A stretch of 64,000 nucleotides of DNA from an uncultured Lachnospiraceae bacterium (GTDB lineage: Bacteria; Bacillota; Clostridia; Lachnospirales; Lachnospiraceae): contig CAJUTD010000002.1 of the NCBI GenBank assembly GCA_910589635.1, positions 46,787-110,786 of the forward strand, written 5' to 3'. The position numbers were made by a program, and so were the translations under genes. Below the pieces are notes generated by a model. That model was not told the DNA's origin. It saw only the letters and a list, made by a program, of their open reading frames with translations, and made no database searches. Shown in pieces: positions 41,764 through 50,911 of this stretch (positions within the stretch are counted from its first letter, which is position 1; each line of letters starts with the position of its first letter).

Positions 41764-43062
41764 TTAGCAATATGCATCCATCATCATTCCGGAATAGATG
41801 GAAGTAATGTACGGTGTTACAAAAGTCTTTCCGGGATTCTTATAAGTTACGAGAACCTTATCAACATACCGCATGGGATCCAGGGAGGCATTGTTTGCTT
41901 TTGCACTCAGCAAATTCTTAAAGTCATTAAGTACGGAGAGATTTTCTTCGTAGTCATTGGTAGAGACTGTCTCCCTCAGGGTATCATCATCTATGGAGAT
42001 AGAGCCGTCTTCGCCGACCATCAGACCAATATTCTCAAGGCTGGTCTGATAAGCAAAGGCTGTGCTGCTCATATCCTTGTAAAGCTGTACGCTCTGGGGC
42101 TGGCTGCCAGAATATTTGCTGGCAGTCTGTAAAATAGAATTATAAGAATCTACTAACGTCTGTATGTTATCAGCCATGGCGTCTGCGTTCGTCTTAAAAC
42201 CGACTGTGGCAGGCTTACCCTCGGGACTGGTGCCATGTAGTGTTAATTCAAAATTGTTGTCCAAAAGGAACGTATTGGAATATGCCATATGTTCCGTTCC
42301 ATTGAGTAAGAAAACGGCATTGTGCGCTTCCTGTGAAACATAATCTATGCCAAGCACGTCAATTGCATCCATAGAGTCATGCGTGCCCTGCGGAGATATA
42401 GAAAATAGAAACGTCTCGTCTGGGCTGATTCCTGTAGCTTGTGATTCAATTTGTAAAGCGCTTAAACCGTCTGCATTTTCAGCAATCGCTGCATTCAAGC
42501 CAATATCTGCGTTAGTAACCAGGCCTGCGAGCTTCCTCTGGATGGAAAAATTGGTATCCTCAGCGTTGACGGTAAATTGGAACTCGTAAGCTGAAGTATT
42601 ATTCTCCAAATCAAAAGAGTATGAACCAGGCTTGAGGTTCAAACGATTTTTGTCTAGGAAATTTCCCTGATTAATCTGCGAAGTTGCAAGATTTTTGACT
42701 TCAATAGTAAAACCATCTGGATTACCGGATAGCCGGCTGTCGCCGACATAATCAGCCGATACTACATCTTCCTGAGAAGAAAAAGCTAACTTCTTCTGAA
42801 ATGCGTTCCCGATTCCTTCTTCAGCATCGGAAAGAGATGCAATTACATTTTGGATTATGCGAGTGCTTTCTTTTATATCAATTGCAAATTTCTGTACATC
42901 CTCTGAACGCTTAATCTTGTACAGGGGGGAATCTTTGTTTATTTTAACAATTTTATTACAGATATTGCGTAACTCGCTTTTCTTGTGTGAATCATATCGG
43001 GATGCCGATTGGTTAGCATATGTGTTTAGATAATAATGATAAGCTGTATCAATCGCGGCCAC
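41764..43062 (-). CDS. fliD: FliD-like flagellar cap / hook-associated protein 2, divergent
   Basis: 432 residues on the minus strand. The region V-K-N-L-A-T-S-Q-I-N (about 120-130) is the FliD N-terminal pattern; F-Q-F-T-V-N-A-E-D-T-N-F-S-I-Q matches the following FliD block; the C-terminal half has a helical region (M-A-D-N-I-Q-T-L-V-D-S-Y-N). The first 100 residues are unlike standard FliD. The start is GTG at 43062, with AAAGGAGGGG 7 nt upstream. A sigma-D promoter precedes it. It faces the flagellin gene tail to tail. The name is by family resemblance; it may be a paralog of the main cap protein. Confidence 0.72.
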   Translation of the reverse strand: MAAIDTAYHYYLNTYANQSASRYDSHKKSELRNICNKIVKINKDSPLYKIKRSEDVQKFAIDIKESTRIIQNVIASLSDAEEGIGNAFQKKLAFSSQEDVVSADYVGDSRLSGNPDGFTIEVKNLATSQINQGNFLDKNRLNLKPGSYSFDLENNTSAYEFQFTVNAEDTNFSIQRKLAGLVTNADIGLNAAIAENADGLSALQIESQATGISPDETFLFSISPQGTHDSMDAIDVLGIDYVSQEAHNAVFLLNGTEHMAYSNTFLLDNNFELTLHGTSPEGKPATVGFKTNADAMADNIQTLVDSYNSILQTASKYSGSQPQSVQLYKDMSSTAFAYQTSLENIGLMVGEDGSISIDDDTLRETVSTNDYEENLSVLNDFKNLLSAKANNASLDPMRYVDKVLVTYKNPGKTFVTPYITSIYSGMMMDAYC

Positions 43063-43389
43063 GATAATCCCCTCCTTTCATCCTTGAAATCGTGCCATGC
43101 ACGGGGGTAAAATAAACATTCCATGTATTTGAGGTGTTTATCGGCTTATTTAGGCATTTTCTTAACAGTGAGGCGAAAAAATTTGTAAAATTATTTAAAA
43201 CAATTTTATATACAATGTTTTCTTACCGGAGACAGAATTTACTATTTTATGCAATCAGCTACTGTTTCCCCATGCCTTAGATTATACAAAATAATATTTT
43301 GCGGAAAAACATATTTAATATTACAACGTTTTATGATATTATTGCTATCACTTAGAGAATCAAGGTTATGGAATTTACGGAGGAAATAC
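43063..43389. other. 327-nt intergenic region between divergent fliD-like and licD genes
   Basis: It holds the fliD ribosome binding site, a short CGTGC-CAT-GCACG hairpin (43091-43103) in the fliD leader, and the sigma-D promoter reading left. Reading right, a weak TTGTAA-17-TTATAT (43183-43211) might serve the licD gene, whose GGAGG site is at 43378-43383. The rest is A/T-rich with no gene seen. Confidence 0.6.
43138..43164 (-). promoter_or_regulatory. Sigma-D (sigma-28) type flagellar promoter
   Basis: On the minus strand: TAAG, 15 nt, GCCGATAA, close to the TAAA-N15-GCCGATAA consensus of flagellar late promoters. It lies 76 nt upstream of the fliD-like GTG start. Confidence 0.78.
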
Positions 43390-44259
43390 ATGCAGTTAGA
43401 AAAAACATTTTTTCAAAAAGAAGTTCGTTTTGGATATGAAGTTTCAGAAAAAGTAAAGAAGATATGGGCTGTCGAGTTAAATCTTCTGGAATATTTTGAT
43501 AACTTATGCCGTGAACATAATTTGCGTTACTTTATAGAATATGGAACGCTGCTTGGCGCCGTCCGGCATCAGGGATTTATTCCCTGGGATGATGATATTG
43601 ATGTAGTTATGTTCCGGGATGATTATGAGAAGCTGAAAATAGTTGCGCGGGATGCTGTCTGTCCGCCTTATTTTTTCCAGGACGCTTATACGGATTCAAT
43701 GGTAGGGGCATTTTCTAAATTAAGGGACAGCCGGACAACGGCAATAGAGTTCCCGGATGCCCTGCCAGATTATAATCAGGGGATTTTTATTGATATTTTT
43801 CCCTTGGATCATGTTTCTGACGGTGTCAATATGGATTTGACAATTGGAGAGATACAGAGAGAGATTTGGATGTCTATTGTAAATCCGCAGGCTTTTGTAT
43901 CTATGATTGAGCAAGGGCACAAACCGGTTTTGGATACGTCCCTTTATATGGAGCTGTTAAGGATGCCTGTCCGTGAACGTATTCGGACGTTTGAGGAGTT
44001 TAACATTTCTCAATTTGGGAAGTCTGGTAAAGTACAGTTTATTACGGATTTTTTATGGGGCCATCCGGGGTTGCCACAGGAATGGTACTCAGAGGTAATT
44101 TATCTTCCATTTGAAAATTTAATGGCGCCGGTTCCGGCAGAATATGATAAAATTTTAAAGCACCGTTTTGGGGATTATATGACGCCAGTTCAAGGAAAGA
44201 GTGATCACGAAGGAATCTTTTGGGATCCAGATGTGCCTTACACAAAATACATGAAATAA
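43390..44259 (+). CDS. LicD family phosphotransferase (second copy)
   Basis: 289 residues. The LicD core is at about 51-70: G-T-L-L-G-A-V-R-H-Q-G-F-I-P-W-D-D-D-I-D, with Q-G-I-F-I-D-I-F-P-L-D downstream and the C-terminal Y-G/F-G-D-Y-M. The start at 43390 has GGAGGAAAT just before it; the longer frame upstream is A/T-rich and unsupported. Its N-terminus (T-F-F-Q-K-E-V-R-F-G-Y-E-V) is like that of the LicD at 47987, so the two are closer to each other than to the one at 7094. It should attach a phosphorylated group to a glycan. Confidence 0.88.
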   Translation: MQLEKTFFQKEVRFGYEVSEKVKKIWAVELNLLEYFDNLCREHNLRYFIEYGTLLGAVRHQGFIPWDDDIDVVMFRDDYEKLKIVARDAVCPPYFFQDAYTDSMVGAFSKLRDSRTTAIEFPDALPDYNQGIFIDIFPLDHVSDGVNMDLTIGEIQREIWMSIVNPQAFVSMIEQGHKPVLDTSLYMELLRMPVRERIRTFEEFNISQFGKSGKVQFITDFLWGHPGLPQEWYSEVIYLPFENLMAPVPAEYDKILKHRFGDYMTPVQGKSDHEGIFWDPDVPYTKYMK

Positions 44260-44263
44260 ACTA

Positions 44264-44292
44264 TTGACGCTAAGGGTCGATTGTGCTATAGT
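44264..44292 (+). promoter_or_regulatory. Promoter of the rpmG-secE-nusG-rplKA unit
   Basis: TTGACG (44264-44269), a 17-nt spacer and TATAGT (44287-44292). The rpmG start is 66 nt downstream, with a T8 run at 44314-44321 in the leader. Confidence 0.8.
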
Positions 44293-44357
44293 AAACTAGC
44301 GATGGAAGTAGGTCTTTTTTTTATGCCTAAAATTAGAATTAAGTGGAGGTGGAAGTT

Positions 44358-44507
44358 GTGCGCACAAAAATTACATTGGCATGTACAGAATGTAAGCAAC
44401 GTAATTACAACATGACCAAAGACAAGAAGACTCATCCAGACAGAATGGAGACTAATAAGTATTGCCGATTCTGTAGGAAACACACGTTGCATAAGGAGAC
44501 TAAGTAG
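44358..44507 (+). CDS. rpmG: 50S ribosomal protein L33
   Basis: 49 residues from a GTG start behind GGAGGTGG. The sequence [11 protein letters not shown] ... Y-C-R-F-C-R-K-H-T is the zinc-binding four-cysteine (C+) form of L33. Followed by secE and nusG, the usual order in Firmicutes. Confidence 0.95.
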   Translation: MRTKITLACTECKQRNYNMTKDKKTHPDRMETNKYCRFCRKHTLHKETK

Positions 44508-44594
44508 CAGAGAGAGCCAGGAAGTGAAAGGTTGGACAGATTGTTCACCCGCCCCTGTATTTTAGGCGCAGAAAGCGCGCCATAGGAGGTAGAA

Positions 44595-44801
44595 ATGGGA
44601 GAAAGCAAAACAGAAAAGGCTTCAAAGACGAGCTGGTTTGCCGGAATGAAAGCCGAATTCGACAAGATAATTTGGCCTGACAAGAAATCACTTACCAGAC
44701 AGACAGTGGCAGTAATTGCTGTTTCGGTTGCCTTGGGTCTTATCATTGCCGTGGTGGATGTAATCATTAAGTACGGCGTAGATGCCCTGGTGAGTTTATA
44801 G
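44595..44801 (+). CDS. secE: Preprotein translocase subunit SecE
   Basis: 68 residues with one transmembrane helix near the C-terminus (V-A-V-I-A-V-S-V-A-L-G-L-I-I-A-V-V) and the preceding amphipathic E-F-D-K-I-I-W-P-D-K-K-S-L. SecE is the small clamp subunit of the SecYEG channel. Starts after a strong AGGAGGT site. Confidence 0.95.
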   Translation: MGESKTEKASKTSWFAGMKAEFDKIIWPDKKSLTRQTVAVIAVSVALGLIIAVVDVIIKYGVDALVSL

Positions 44802-44817
44802 GAGGCGCAGGTGATTT

Positions 44818-45333
44818 ATGGCAGAGGCAAACTGGTATGTAGTTCATACCTATTCCGGTTATGAAAAGAAGGTTAAGGAGAACATTGAGAAGACGATCGA
44901 GAATCGGCACCTGGAGGATCAGATTTTGGAAGTAAGGGTTCCGATGCAGAGCGTTGTGGAAATGAAAAACGGTGTGAGAAAAACTGTCGAGAAAAAAATG
45001 TTTCCGGGATATGTTCTCATTAATATGGTTATGAATGATGATATATGGTATGTGGTTAGAAATACCAGAGGTGTTACCGGGTTTGTAGGTCCGGGTTCCA
45101 AACCTGTACCACTCACTGAAGCTGAAATGAGACCATTGGGTATTCAGGTTGACAATGTGATTGTTGATTTTGCGGAAGGCGATTCTATCCGGGTTATCGG
45201 AGGTGTCTGGAAAGATACGGTCGGTATTATTCAGACGATGAACCATGGCAAGCAGATGGTGACTATCAATGTTGACCTGTTCGGTCGTGAAACACCGGTA
45301 GAAATAAGTTTCACAGATATCAGAAAGTTATAA
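44818..45333 (+). CDS. nusG: Transcription antitermination/pausing factor NusG
   Basis: 171 residues. NGN domain start W-Y-V-V-H-T-Y-S-G-Y-E and V-R-N-T-R-G-V-T-G-F-V-G, KOW domain D-S-I-R-V-I-G-G-V-W-K near 120. Binds RNA polymerase. Directly follows secE. Confidence 0.97.
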   Translation: MAEANWYVVHTYSGYEKKVKENIEKTIENRHLEDQILEVRVPMQSVVEMKNGVRKTVEKKMFPGYVLINMVMNDDIWYVVRNTRGVTGFVGPGSKPVPLTEAEMRPLGIQVDNVIVDFAEGDSIRVIGGVWKDTVGIIQTMNHGKQMVTINVDLFGRETPVEISFTDIRKL

Positions 45334-45399
45334 GATGCGTATTGTTATGGGATTTTTGTGAAATACCCATACAAGAAATATTTAAGGAGGATTTTCCAA

Positions 45400-45825
45400 A
45401 TGGCAAAGAAAGTAGAAGGTTATATCAAATTACAGATTCCTGCCGGAAAAGCGACACCGGCACCACCAGTTGGTCCGGCACTTGGACAGCACGGTGTGAA
45501 TATCGTTGAATTCACCAAGCAGTTCAATGCAAAGACGGCTGACCAGGGAGATTTAATTATTCCGGTAGTAATTACCGTATATGCAGACAGAAGCTTCAGC
45601 TTCATCACGAAGACTCCGCCTGCCGCTGTGCTGATTAAGAAGGCATGCAACATCAAATCCGGTTCTGGAGTACCGAATAAGACGAAAGTAGCGACGATTC
45701 CGAAGGCAAAGATTCAGGAAATCGCAGAGCTGAAAATGAAGGATTTGAATGCAAGTTCTTTGGAAGCAGCTATGAGCATGATTGCAGGAACAGCAAGAAG
45801 CATGGGTGTTGAAGTAGGAGAATAG
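45400..45825 (+). CDS. rplK: 50S ribosomal protein L11
   Basis: 141 residues. The start at 45400 has AAGGAGG upstream; the frame extends 42 nt further without a site. [20 protein letters not shown] is the L11 signature. Binds the GTPase-associated region of 23S rRNA. Confidence 0.97.
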   Translation: MAKKVEGYIKLQIPAGKATPAPPVGPALGQHGVNIVEFTKQFNAKTADQGDLIIPVVITVYADRSFSFITKTPPAAVLIKKACNIKSGSGVPNKTKVATIPKAKIQEIAELKMKDLNASSLEAAMSMIAGTARSMGVEVGE

Positions 45826-45890
45826 GCACCCCGCATTTAGCGAAACGTGGGAGGGGCAGCTCCCGATATTACCACTAGGAGGTTATCAGA

Positions 45891-46583
45891 ATGAAACGAG
45901 GAAAGAAATATATAGAAGCTGCGAAGGCCATCGACAGGGCAGCGCAGTATGATACAGCAGAAGCAATCAGCCTGGTAAAAAAGGCAGCAATTGCTAAATT
46001 TGATGAGACAATCGAAGCTCATATCAGAACCGGTTGTGACGGACGTCACGCAGAACAGCAGATCCGTGGCGCAGTAGTATTACCGCACGGAACAGGTAAG
46101 AGCGTTAAGGTTTTGGTTTTTGCAAAGGGAGACAAAGTGGACGAAGCTACAGCAGCAGGCGCCGACTATGTAGGCGGGGAAGAATTGATTCCTAAGATTC
46201 AGAACGACGGCTGGCTGGACTTTGACGTTGTAGTTGCTACTCCCGATATGATGGGTGTTGTTGGACGTCTTGGACGTGTACTTGGACCGAAAGGTTTGAT
46301 GCCGAACCCCAAAGCAGGAACCGTTACCATGGATGTTACCAAGGCGGTAAACGATATCAAGGCCGGTAAGATTGAGTACAGATTAGATAAGACCAATATT
46401 ATCCATGTGCCAATTGGAAAAGCATCTTTTACAGAAGAACAGTTAGCGGACAACTTCCAGACCCTTATGGATGCCATCATCAAGGCAAGGCCTGCCGCAG
46501 TGAAAGGTCAGTTTTTAAAGAGCATTACACTGGCTCCTACTATGGGACCGGGCGTAAAGGTCAACGCTGCGAAGCTTGTTTAA
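45891..46583 (+). CDS. rplA: 50S ribosomal protein L1
   Basis: 230 residues. [14 protein letters not shown] is the L1 signature. AGGAGG is 8 nt before the ATG. Followed by a separate promoter and the L10 leader. Confidence 0.97.
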   Translation: MKRGKKYIEAAKAIDRAAQYDTAEAISLVKKAAIAKFDETIEAHIRTGCDGRHAEQQIRGAVVLPHGTGKSVKVLVFAKGDKVDEATAAGADYVGGEELIPKIQNDGWLDFDVVVATPDMMGVVGRLGRVLGPKGLMPNPKAGTVTMDVTKAVNDIKAGKIEYRLDKTNIIHVPIGKASFTEEQLADNFQTLMDAIIKARPAAVKGQFLKSITLAPTMGPGVKVNAAKLV

Positions 46584-46591
46584 AATGGATG

Positions 46592-46620
46592 TTGACATCT
46601 GAGATATACAATGTTATACT
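46592..46620 (+). promoter_or_regulatory. rplJL promoter
   Basis: TTGACA (46592-46597), a 17-nt spacer and TATACT (46615-46620), nearly consensus. Confidence 0.85.
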
Positions 46621-46760
46621 ATACAAGAATTTTTGCCGAAGACAGCAGGTGCCTATGGGCGTAACATGTTGGCCTGCCGAGGGATTTTGCCAGAGTTGAG
46701 TCTGGCAGTGATTGAGATATTTCAAGCCTCTTTGTCTTTCGGACAAGGAGGCTTTTTAAA
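46621..46760 (+). ncRNA. L10 leader with attenuator hairpin
   Basis: The region between the rplJ promoter and gene contains the A-G-A-C-A-G-C-A-G-G-T-G-C stretch typical of the ribosomal L10 leader, where the L10/L12 complex binds. It ends in a Rho-independent terminator: GCCTCTTTGTC and GACAAGGAGGC (about 46727-46752) followed by five T. Expected function: autoregulation of rplJL by attenuation. Confidence 0.82.
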
Positions 46761-46785
46761 TTAAATATAAGGAGGTGCACGATTC

Positions 46786-47334
46786 GTGGCAAAAGTAGAG
46801 TTAAAGCAGCCTATCGTACAGGAGATTTCCGATTACATCAAAGATGCACAGTGTGTTGTATTAGTAGATTATCGTGGATTGACTGTAGAACAGGATACAC
46901 AGCTGCGCAGGCAGTTAAGAGAAGCTGGCGTTACTTATAAAGTATACAAGAATACCCTGATGAATTTTGCATTCAAGGGAACAGACTTTGAAAGTATGTC
47001 TTCTTTGTTGGAAGGACCGAATGCAATCGCTATTTCTAAAGATGATGCGACTGCACCGGCAAGAATCCTTGCAAAATTTGCAAAGGGCGCCGAAGCATTA
47101 GAGTTGAAGGCAGGCGTTGTAGAAGGGACTTTCTATGATGCGGCCGGCATTAAGGCAATCGCAAGCGTTCCGTCCAGAGAGGAATTGCTCTCCAAATTCC
47201 TTGGAAGCATCCAGTCTCCGATTACCAACCTGGCACGTGTTCTTAACCAGATTGCAGAGCAGGGCGGCAAAGAGGCAGCAGTAGAGGCTGCACCGGCAGC
47301 GGAAGAAGCTCCGGCTGAGACAGAAGGTAACTAG
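46786..47334 (+). CDS. rplJ: 50S ribosomal protein L10
   Basis: 182 residues from a GTG start after AAGGAGGTG. D-Y-R-G-L-T-V-E-Q and Y-K-V-Y-K-N-T-L are L10 motifs; the tail A-A-P-A-A-E-E-A-P-A-E is an acidic linker. Carries the L12 dimers. Regulated through the leader upstream. Confidence 0.97.
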   Translation: MAKVELKQPIVQEISDYIKDAQCVVLVDYRGLTVEQDTQLRRQLREAGVTYKVYKNTLMNFAFKGTDFESMSSLLEGPNAIAISKDDATAPARILAKFAKGAEALELKAGVVEGTFYDAAGIKAIASVPSREELLSKFLGSIQSPITNLARVLNQIAEQGGKEAAVEAAPAAEEAPAETEGN

Positions 47335-47379
47335 CTGAATAAAATTGAAATTATAATAACAAATTGGAGGTAAACAATA

Positions 47380-47757
47380 ATGGCAAAGTTGACAACAGAA
47401 GAATTTATTGAGGCTATTAAAGAGTTAAGCGTATTAGAGTTGAATGAGTTAGTAAAAGCATGTGAAGAGGAATTCGGCGTATCCGCAGCAGCAGGCGTTG
47501 TAGTTGCAGCAGCAGGCGGCGATGGAGCAGGCGCAGCAGAAGAGAAGAGCGAGTTCGATGTTGAGCTGACAGAAGTTGGACCGAACAAAGTTAAGGTTAT
47601 CAAGGTTGTACGTGAAGTAACCGGCTTAGGTCTGAAGGAAGCTAAGGAAGTCGTTGACGGAGCTCCCAAGGTTGTTAAGGAAGGCGCTGAGAAGGCCGAA
47701 GCAGAAGACATTAAGACTAAGTTAGAAGCAGAAGGCGCAAAGGTAACATTAAAGTAA
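47380..47757 (+). CDS. rplL: 50S ribosomal protein L7/L12
   Basis: 125 residues. N-terminal dimerisation part ([10 protein letters not shown]), Ala-rich hinge near 35-50, C-terminal factor-binding domain with [13 protein letters not shown]. Unlike the usual arrangement, rpoB does not follow directly; a terminator and three unrelated genes intervene. Confidence 0.98.
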   Translation: MAKLTTEEFIEAIKELSVLELNELVKACEEEFGVSAAAGVVVAAAGGDGAGAAEEKSEFDVELTEVGPNKVKVIKVVREVTGLGLKEAKEVVDGAPKVVKEGAEKAEAEDIKTKLEAEGAKVTLK

Positions 47758-47789
47758 TAATGTAGCGTAATTTGTATTCTTTAAAAATG

Positions 47790-47844
47790 AATCCCGTTTA
47801 GCAAGAAGTAAGATATGATAACTCTTGTTGAACGGGATTATTTT
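47790..47844 (+). terminator. Terminator after rplL
   Basis: A 17-bp stem (47790-47806 with 47823-47839) with a 16-nt loop, followed by ATTTTTATC. It ends the ribosomal operon before the inserted genes. Confidence 0.85.
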
Positions 47845-47860
47845 TATCTTATAGGAAAGG

Positions 47861-47896
47861 CCTTGTCACGCTAAAGCGTGAAAGTGTCTTCTTATT
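47861..47896 (+). repeat. Dispersed hairpin element, copy A
   Basis: CCTTGT-CACGC-TAAA-GCGTG-AAAGTGTCTT, a short hairpin just after the rplL terminator. A similar element occurs after the rpoC terminator at 60042-60077, with the outermost stem pair changed from C-G to G-C. Confidence 0.55.
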
Positions 47897-47986
47897 AAGA
47901 GCTAGATATTACTTGATGATTATCGTATAATGAAGAAAGTGAAAACGGAATAACAGCGCTATGAATAGAAATGGGTGACGAAGACT

Positions 47987-50272
47987 ATGTTACAGTTTGA
48001 AGATTCTTTTTTTGAAGATGAAGTCAGAGAAGGGTTTTATGTGCCTGCCATGATAAAAAAAGCGTGGGCGGCAGAGCTGACAGTCATGTACGAGGTAGAT
48101 AAAATCTGTAAAAAGCATAACATCCGATATTTTTCGGATTGGGGAACGATGCTTGGCGCAGTGCGCCATGGCGGGTTTGTCCCCTGGGACGATGATTTTG
48201 ACATTATGATGTGCCGCAAAGACTACGAACATTTTTTGCGGGTGGCAGAGGAAGAACTCCCAGAAGGCTTTGCTGTCTTGAATATGGACAACACTGAGAA
48301 CTTCTGGTATTTCCTGTCAAGGGTTGTGTTAAGGCCCAGAATCTGTTTTGAGGAAAAGCATTTAAAACAGTATCATGGATTTCCTTATATTGTGGGGATT
48401 GATATTTTTATTTTAGATACGATGTCATCGGATCCACAGCAGGAGAAACAAAGAGAAACAATTATTGAGTATATCCTTGCATTAGCCGATTCAATAGAGA
48501 CAAAGAAGTTGTCAGTGGAGAACAAGGAGTCAGCTTTGTGTAAGATTGAGCAAATATGCAAGGTGAATATAAATCGTTCGCTGTCAGATGCGCAATTGAA
48601 AATGCAATTGTATCAGCTGGTAAAAAAACTGATGGCTGCGTTTGAAAATGACAGGCAAGGGAATTATGTGCAGTTAATCCCTCATGCGGTATATCGTGGA
48701 AATACAGGATTTCCGCAAAGTTATTATGAGGATGTGATACGCGTTCCTTTTGAAAACATAGAGATTATGCTTCCAGTCAGGTATGAAGCTATGCTTCAGA
48801 AAAAGTATGGAGATTATATGCAATTGATACGCAATAAGGCGGGGCATAATTATCCGTTTTTTCAGTCGCAGAAGGAGCAATTTGAGAAAATTCTGGGCTA
48901 TCAGCTTCCGAGGTATCAGTATTCGGGCATTCGTCCCAGGCGGAATACAAAAGAACATTCCTATAAATATCAGATAAGAGAGTTCTTTCTTGAGTTAGAG
49001 AGGATACATGGGGAAATCCGCGAAAAGGTTCAAGTGGCAGAGAATTTAATTAAAGCGCAGGAAACGGCGATTGAAATGGGAACTCTGATTGAGCAGGTTA
49101 AGGGTGAAAATCATCCGCTTATCCGTAAACTGGAAGAATATTGCGAAGCGGTGTTTGAATTATATCATGAAACCCTTCAGAAACATGAGGATGTACTGCA
49201 AGAGAAAACTGAGAAGTTGGAGCATCTTGAGCGCCAGATAGAACAAGATACAAAAAAGTCCATTTTAGAGCGAAAAGAAGCCGTGTTCCTGCCGTTCAGC
49301 GGCAAATACTGGCCTGCGCTGCATAGTGTGTGGGAAGCTGTGGCAGCTAAGCCGGAGTGGGATGTCTCGGTCGTTCCTCTGCCTTATTATTATAAAGAAT
49401 ACGACGGAAGTTTTCTTGACAGGGTATTTCATATCTCAGAGTACCCGCAAAATATCCCTTTAGAGGACTATGAGGAGTTTGATTTAGCTTTGCGTCACCC
49501 AGATATAATTTTTATCCAGAATCCGTATGATGAGTGGAATTCTGTGATGAGTATTCCCCGGGAGTATTATTCATCTGAAATTAGAAATTATACCGAGCAG
49601 TTAGTCTATATCCCATACTTTCTCGTTGAGGAGTTTACGAAGGAGAACGAGAGGGAATATTGGAATATGAATTATTACTGTACGGTTCCCGGAGTTGTCA
49701 ACGCGGATTGGGTCTTCGTGCAGTCTCAAAATATGAAGAAGACTTATATTGACAAGTTGACGGAATTTGCAGGTGAAGAGACCAGGCAAATCTGGGAGAA
49801 GAAAATTGCAGGGATTGGCTCCCCATTGACAGATGATAAAAGAGACGTAATGGATTCGGATTGCAGATACCCACAGGAGTGGCAGAGAATCGTGCAGAAG
49901 CCAGACGGTGGCAGAAAGAATCTGATTCTCTTCTATGTAAGTATGAGCGCACTGCTTCAGTACAAGGAGAAAATGATTGAGAAAATAGAAGAGGTGATGG
50001 AAGCTGCCATGGAGAGCCTTGAGGAAGTGACGTTTATCTGGAAAGAAGATTCTATGATAGACTTAAATGAAAAGGCGCTTGGCCAAACATTAAACAGGAA
50101 ATATCAGGCGCTTAGGGAAGAAGTAATGGCCGGGCATACGATGATATATGCCGAAAATATCAGCGACGAGGCGTTAGCGGCCGTGTGTGACGGCTATTAT
50201 GGCGTGCCCTCTGCGCTGGGAAATAAGTTCCAGGTTCTGCATAAATCAATTATGATTTGTGATTTCCAGTAA
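47987..50272 (+). CDS. LicD phosphotransferase fused to CDP-glycerol glycerophosphotransferase-like domain
   Basis: 761 residues. Residues 1-300 are LicD-like: G-T-M-L-G-A-V-R-H-G-G-F-V-P-W-D-D-D-F-D and I-V-G-I-D-I-F-I-L-D. A coiled-coil-like helical linker (about 320-430) leads to a C-terminal domain of the CDP-glycerol glycerophosphotransferase type: V-F-L-P-F-S-G-K-Y-W, R-H-P-D-I-I-F-I-Q-N-P-Y-D, L-V-Y-I-P-Y-F, I-A-G-I-G-S-P. The ATG at 47987 gives the same N-terminus as the LicD at 43390; a GTG exists at 47975. It lies between rplL and the ECF sigma gene. It may build a phosphodiester-linked group on surface or flagellar glycans. Confidence 0.82.
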   Translation: MLQFEDSFFEDEVREGFYVPAMIKKAWAAELTVMYEVDKICKKHNIRYFSDWGTMLGAVRHGGFVPWDDDFDIMMCRKDYEHFLRVAEEELPEGFAVLNMDNTENFWYFLSRVVLRPRICFEEKHLKQYHGFPYIVGIDIFILDTMSSDPQQEKQRETIIEYILALADSIETKKLSVENKESALCKIEQICKVNINRSLSDAQLKMQLYQLVKKLMAAFENDRQGNYVQLIPHAVYRGNTGFPQSYYEDVIRVPFENIEIMLPVRYEAMLQKKYGDYMQLIRNKAGHNYPFFQSQKEQFEKILGYQLPRYQYSGIRPRRNTKEHSYKYQIREFFLELERIHGEIREKVQVAENLIKAQETAIEMGTLIEQVKGENHPLIRKLEEYCEAVFELYHETLQKHEDVLQEKTEKLEHLERQIEQDTKKSILERKEAVFLPFSGKYWPALHSVWEAVAAKPEWDVSVVPLPYYYKEYDGSFLDRVFHISEYPQNIPLEDYEEFDLALRHPDIIFIQNPYDEWNSVMSIPREYYSSEIRNYTEQLVYIPYFLVEEFTKENEREYWNMNYYCTVPGVVNADWVFVQSQNMKKTYIDKLTEFAGEETRQIWEKKIAGIGSPLTDDKRDVMDSDCRYPQEWQRIVQKPDGGRKNLILFYVSMSALLQYKEKMIEKIEEVMEAAMESLEEVTFIWKEDSMIDLNEKALGQTLNRKYQALREEVMAGHTMIYAENISDEALAAVCDGYYGVPSALGNKFQVLHKSIMICDFQ

Positions 50273-50359
50273 AAAATGATAGATTTCCCATTCGCTATCC
50301 GTAATAATTAATGTAATTACAAAACCAACCGCGCGCAGGTCTGGAAAAGAGGATGATTT

Positions 50360-50911
50360 ATGAAGATAGGAGAGCACAATTATATTCGGCAACTACAATT
50401 GCATAATGAAAAAGCGCTATTATATGTGATTGACGCATACGGCGGCTTATTGAAATCCGTCATACGCAAACAGCTTTTCAGCTTGCCCCAGCGGCAGGAG
50501 GAATGTCTGGATGATGTGCTTTTGAAAATCTGGCAGAATATTTCCGACTTTGATGAGAGCAAAAATTCGTTTAAAAATTGGGCGGCCGCCATTGCGAGGT
50601 ATCGGGCAATTGATTATCTGAGGCAATATCAGCGGGAACTTACGACTGTGGATATTGAAGATACTGTGATTGCCAGGGAAGACCACAGAATCGCGGCTAT
50701 GATAGAACAGGAAATTTCAGAGGAAGTGGAAAAGATGCTGGATACGCTAAAGCCTGTCGATCGGGAATTGTTTATGAGGCTATATGTGGAAGAGCAGTCC
50801 GTGGAACAGGTCAGCCGGGAGACCGGAATGAAAAAAGAAGTAATCTATAACCGACTGTCCAGGAGCAAACGGAAACTACGCAGGCAATTCCGATTAGAAA
50901 GAGGTGTATGA
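50360..50911 (+). CDS. ECF-type sigma factor
   Basis: 183 residues. Region 2 (F-K-N-W-A-A-A-I-A-R-Y-R-A-I-D-Y-L-R) and region 4 with its helix-turn-helix (S-V-E-Q-V-S-R-E-T-G-M-K-K-E-V-I-Y-N-R-L) are clear; region 3 is absent, as in ECF factors. It overlaps the next gene by 4 nt. That gene's membrane protein is the likely anti-sigma factor. The target promoter motif is not known. Confidence 0.9.
   Translation: MKIGEHNYIRQLQLHNEKALLYVIDAYGGLLKSVIRKQLFSLPQRQEECLDDVLLKIWQNISDFDESKNSFKNWAAAIARYRAIDYLRQYQRELTTVDIEDTVIAREDHRIAAMIEQEISEEVEKMLDTLKPVDRELFMRLYVEEQSVEQVSRETGMKKEVIYNRLSRSKRKLRRQFRLERGV

Noticed and set aside
41734..42132. Open frame on the plus strand
   Set aside because: It lies opposite the FliD-like gene, whose protein is recognisable and has promoter and ribosome binding site.
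47331..47711. Minus-strand open frame of 126 residues over rplL
   Set aside because: It is the low-complexity Ser/Ala shadow of the Ala-rich L7/L12 gene.
50273..50359. ECF-type autoregulated promoter before the sigma factor gene
   Set aside because: AACC is present but no convincing -10 partner; too weak to list.
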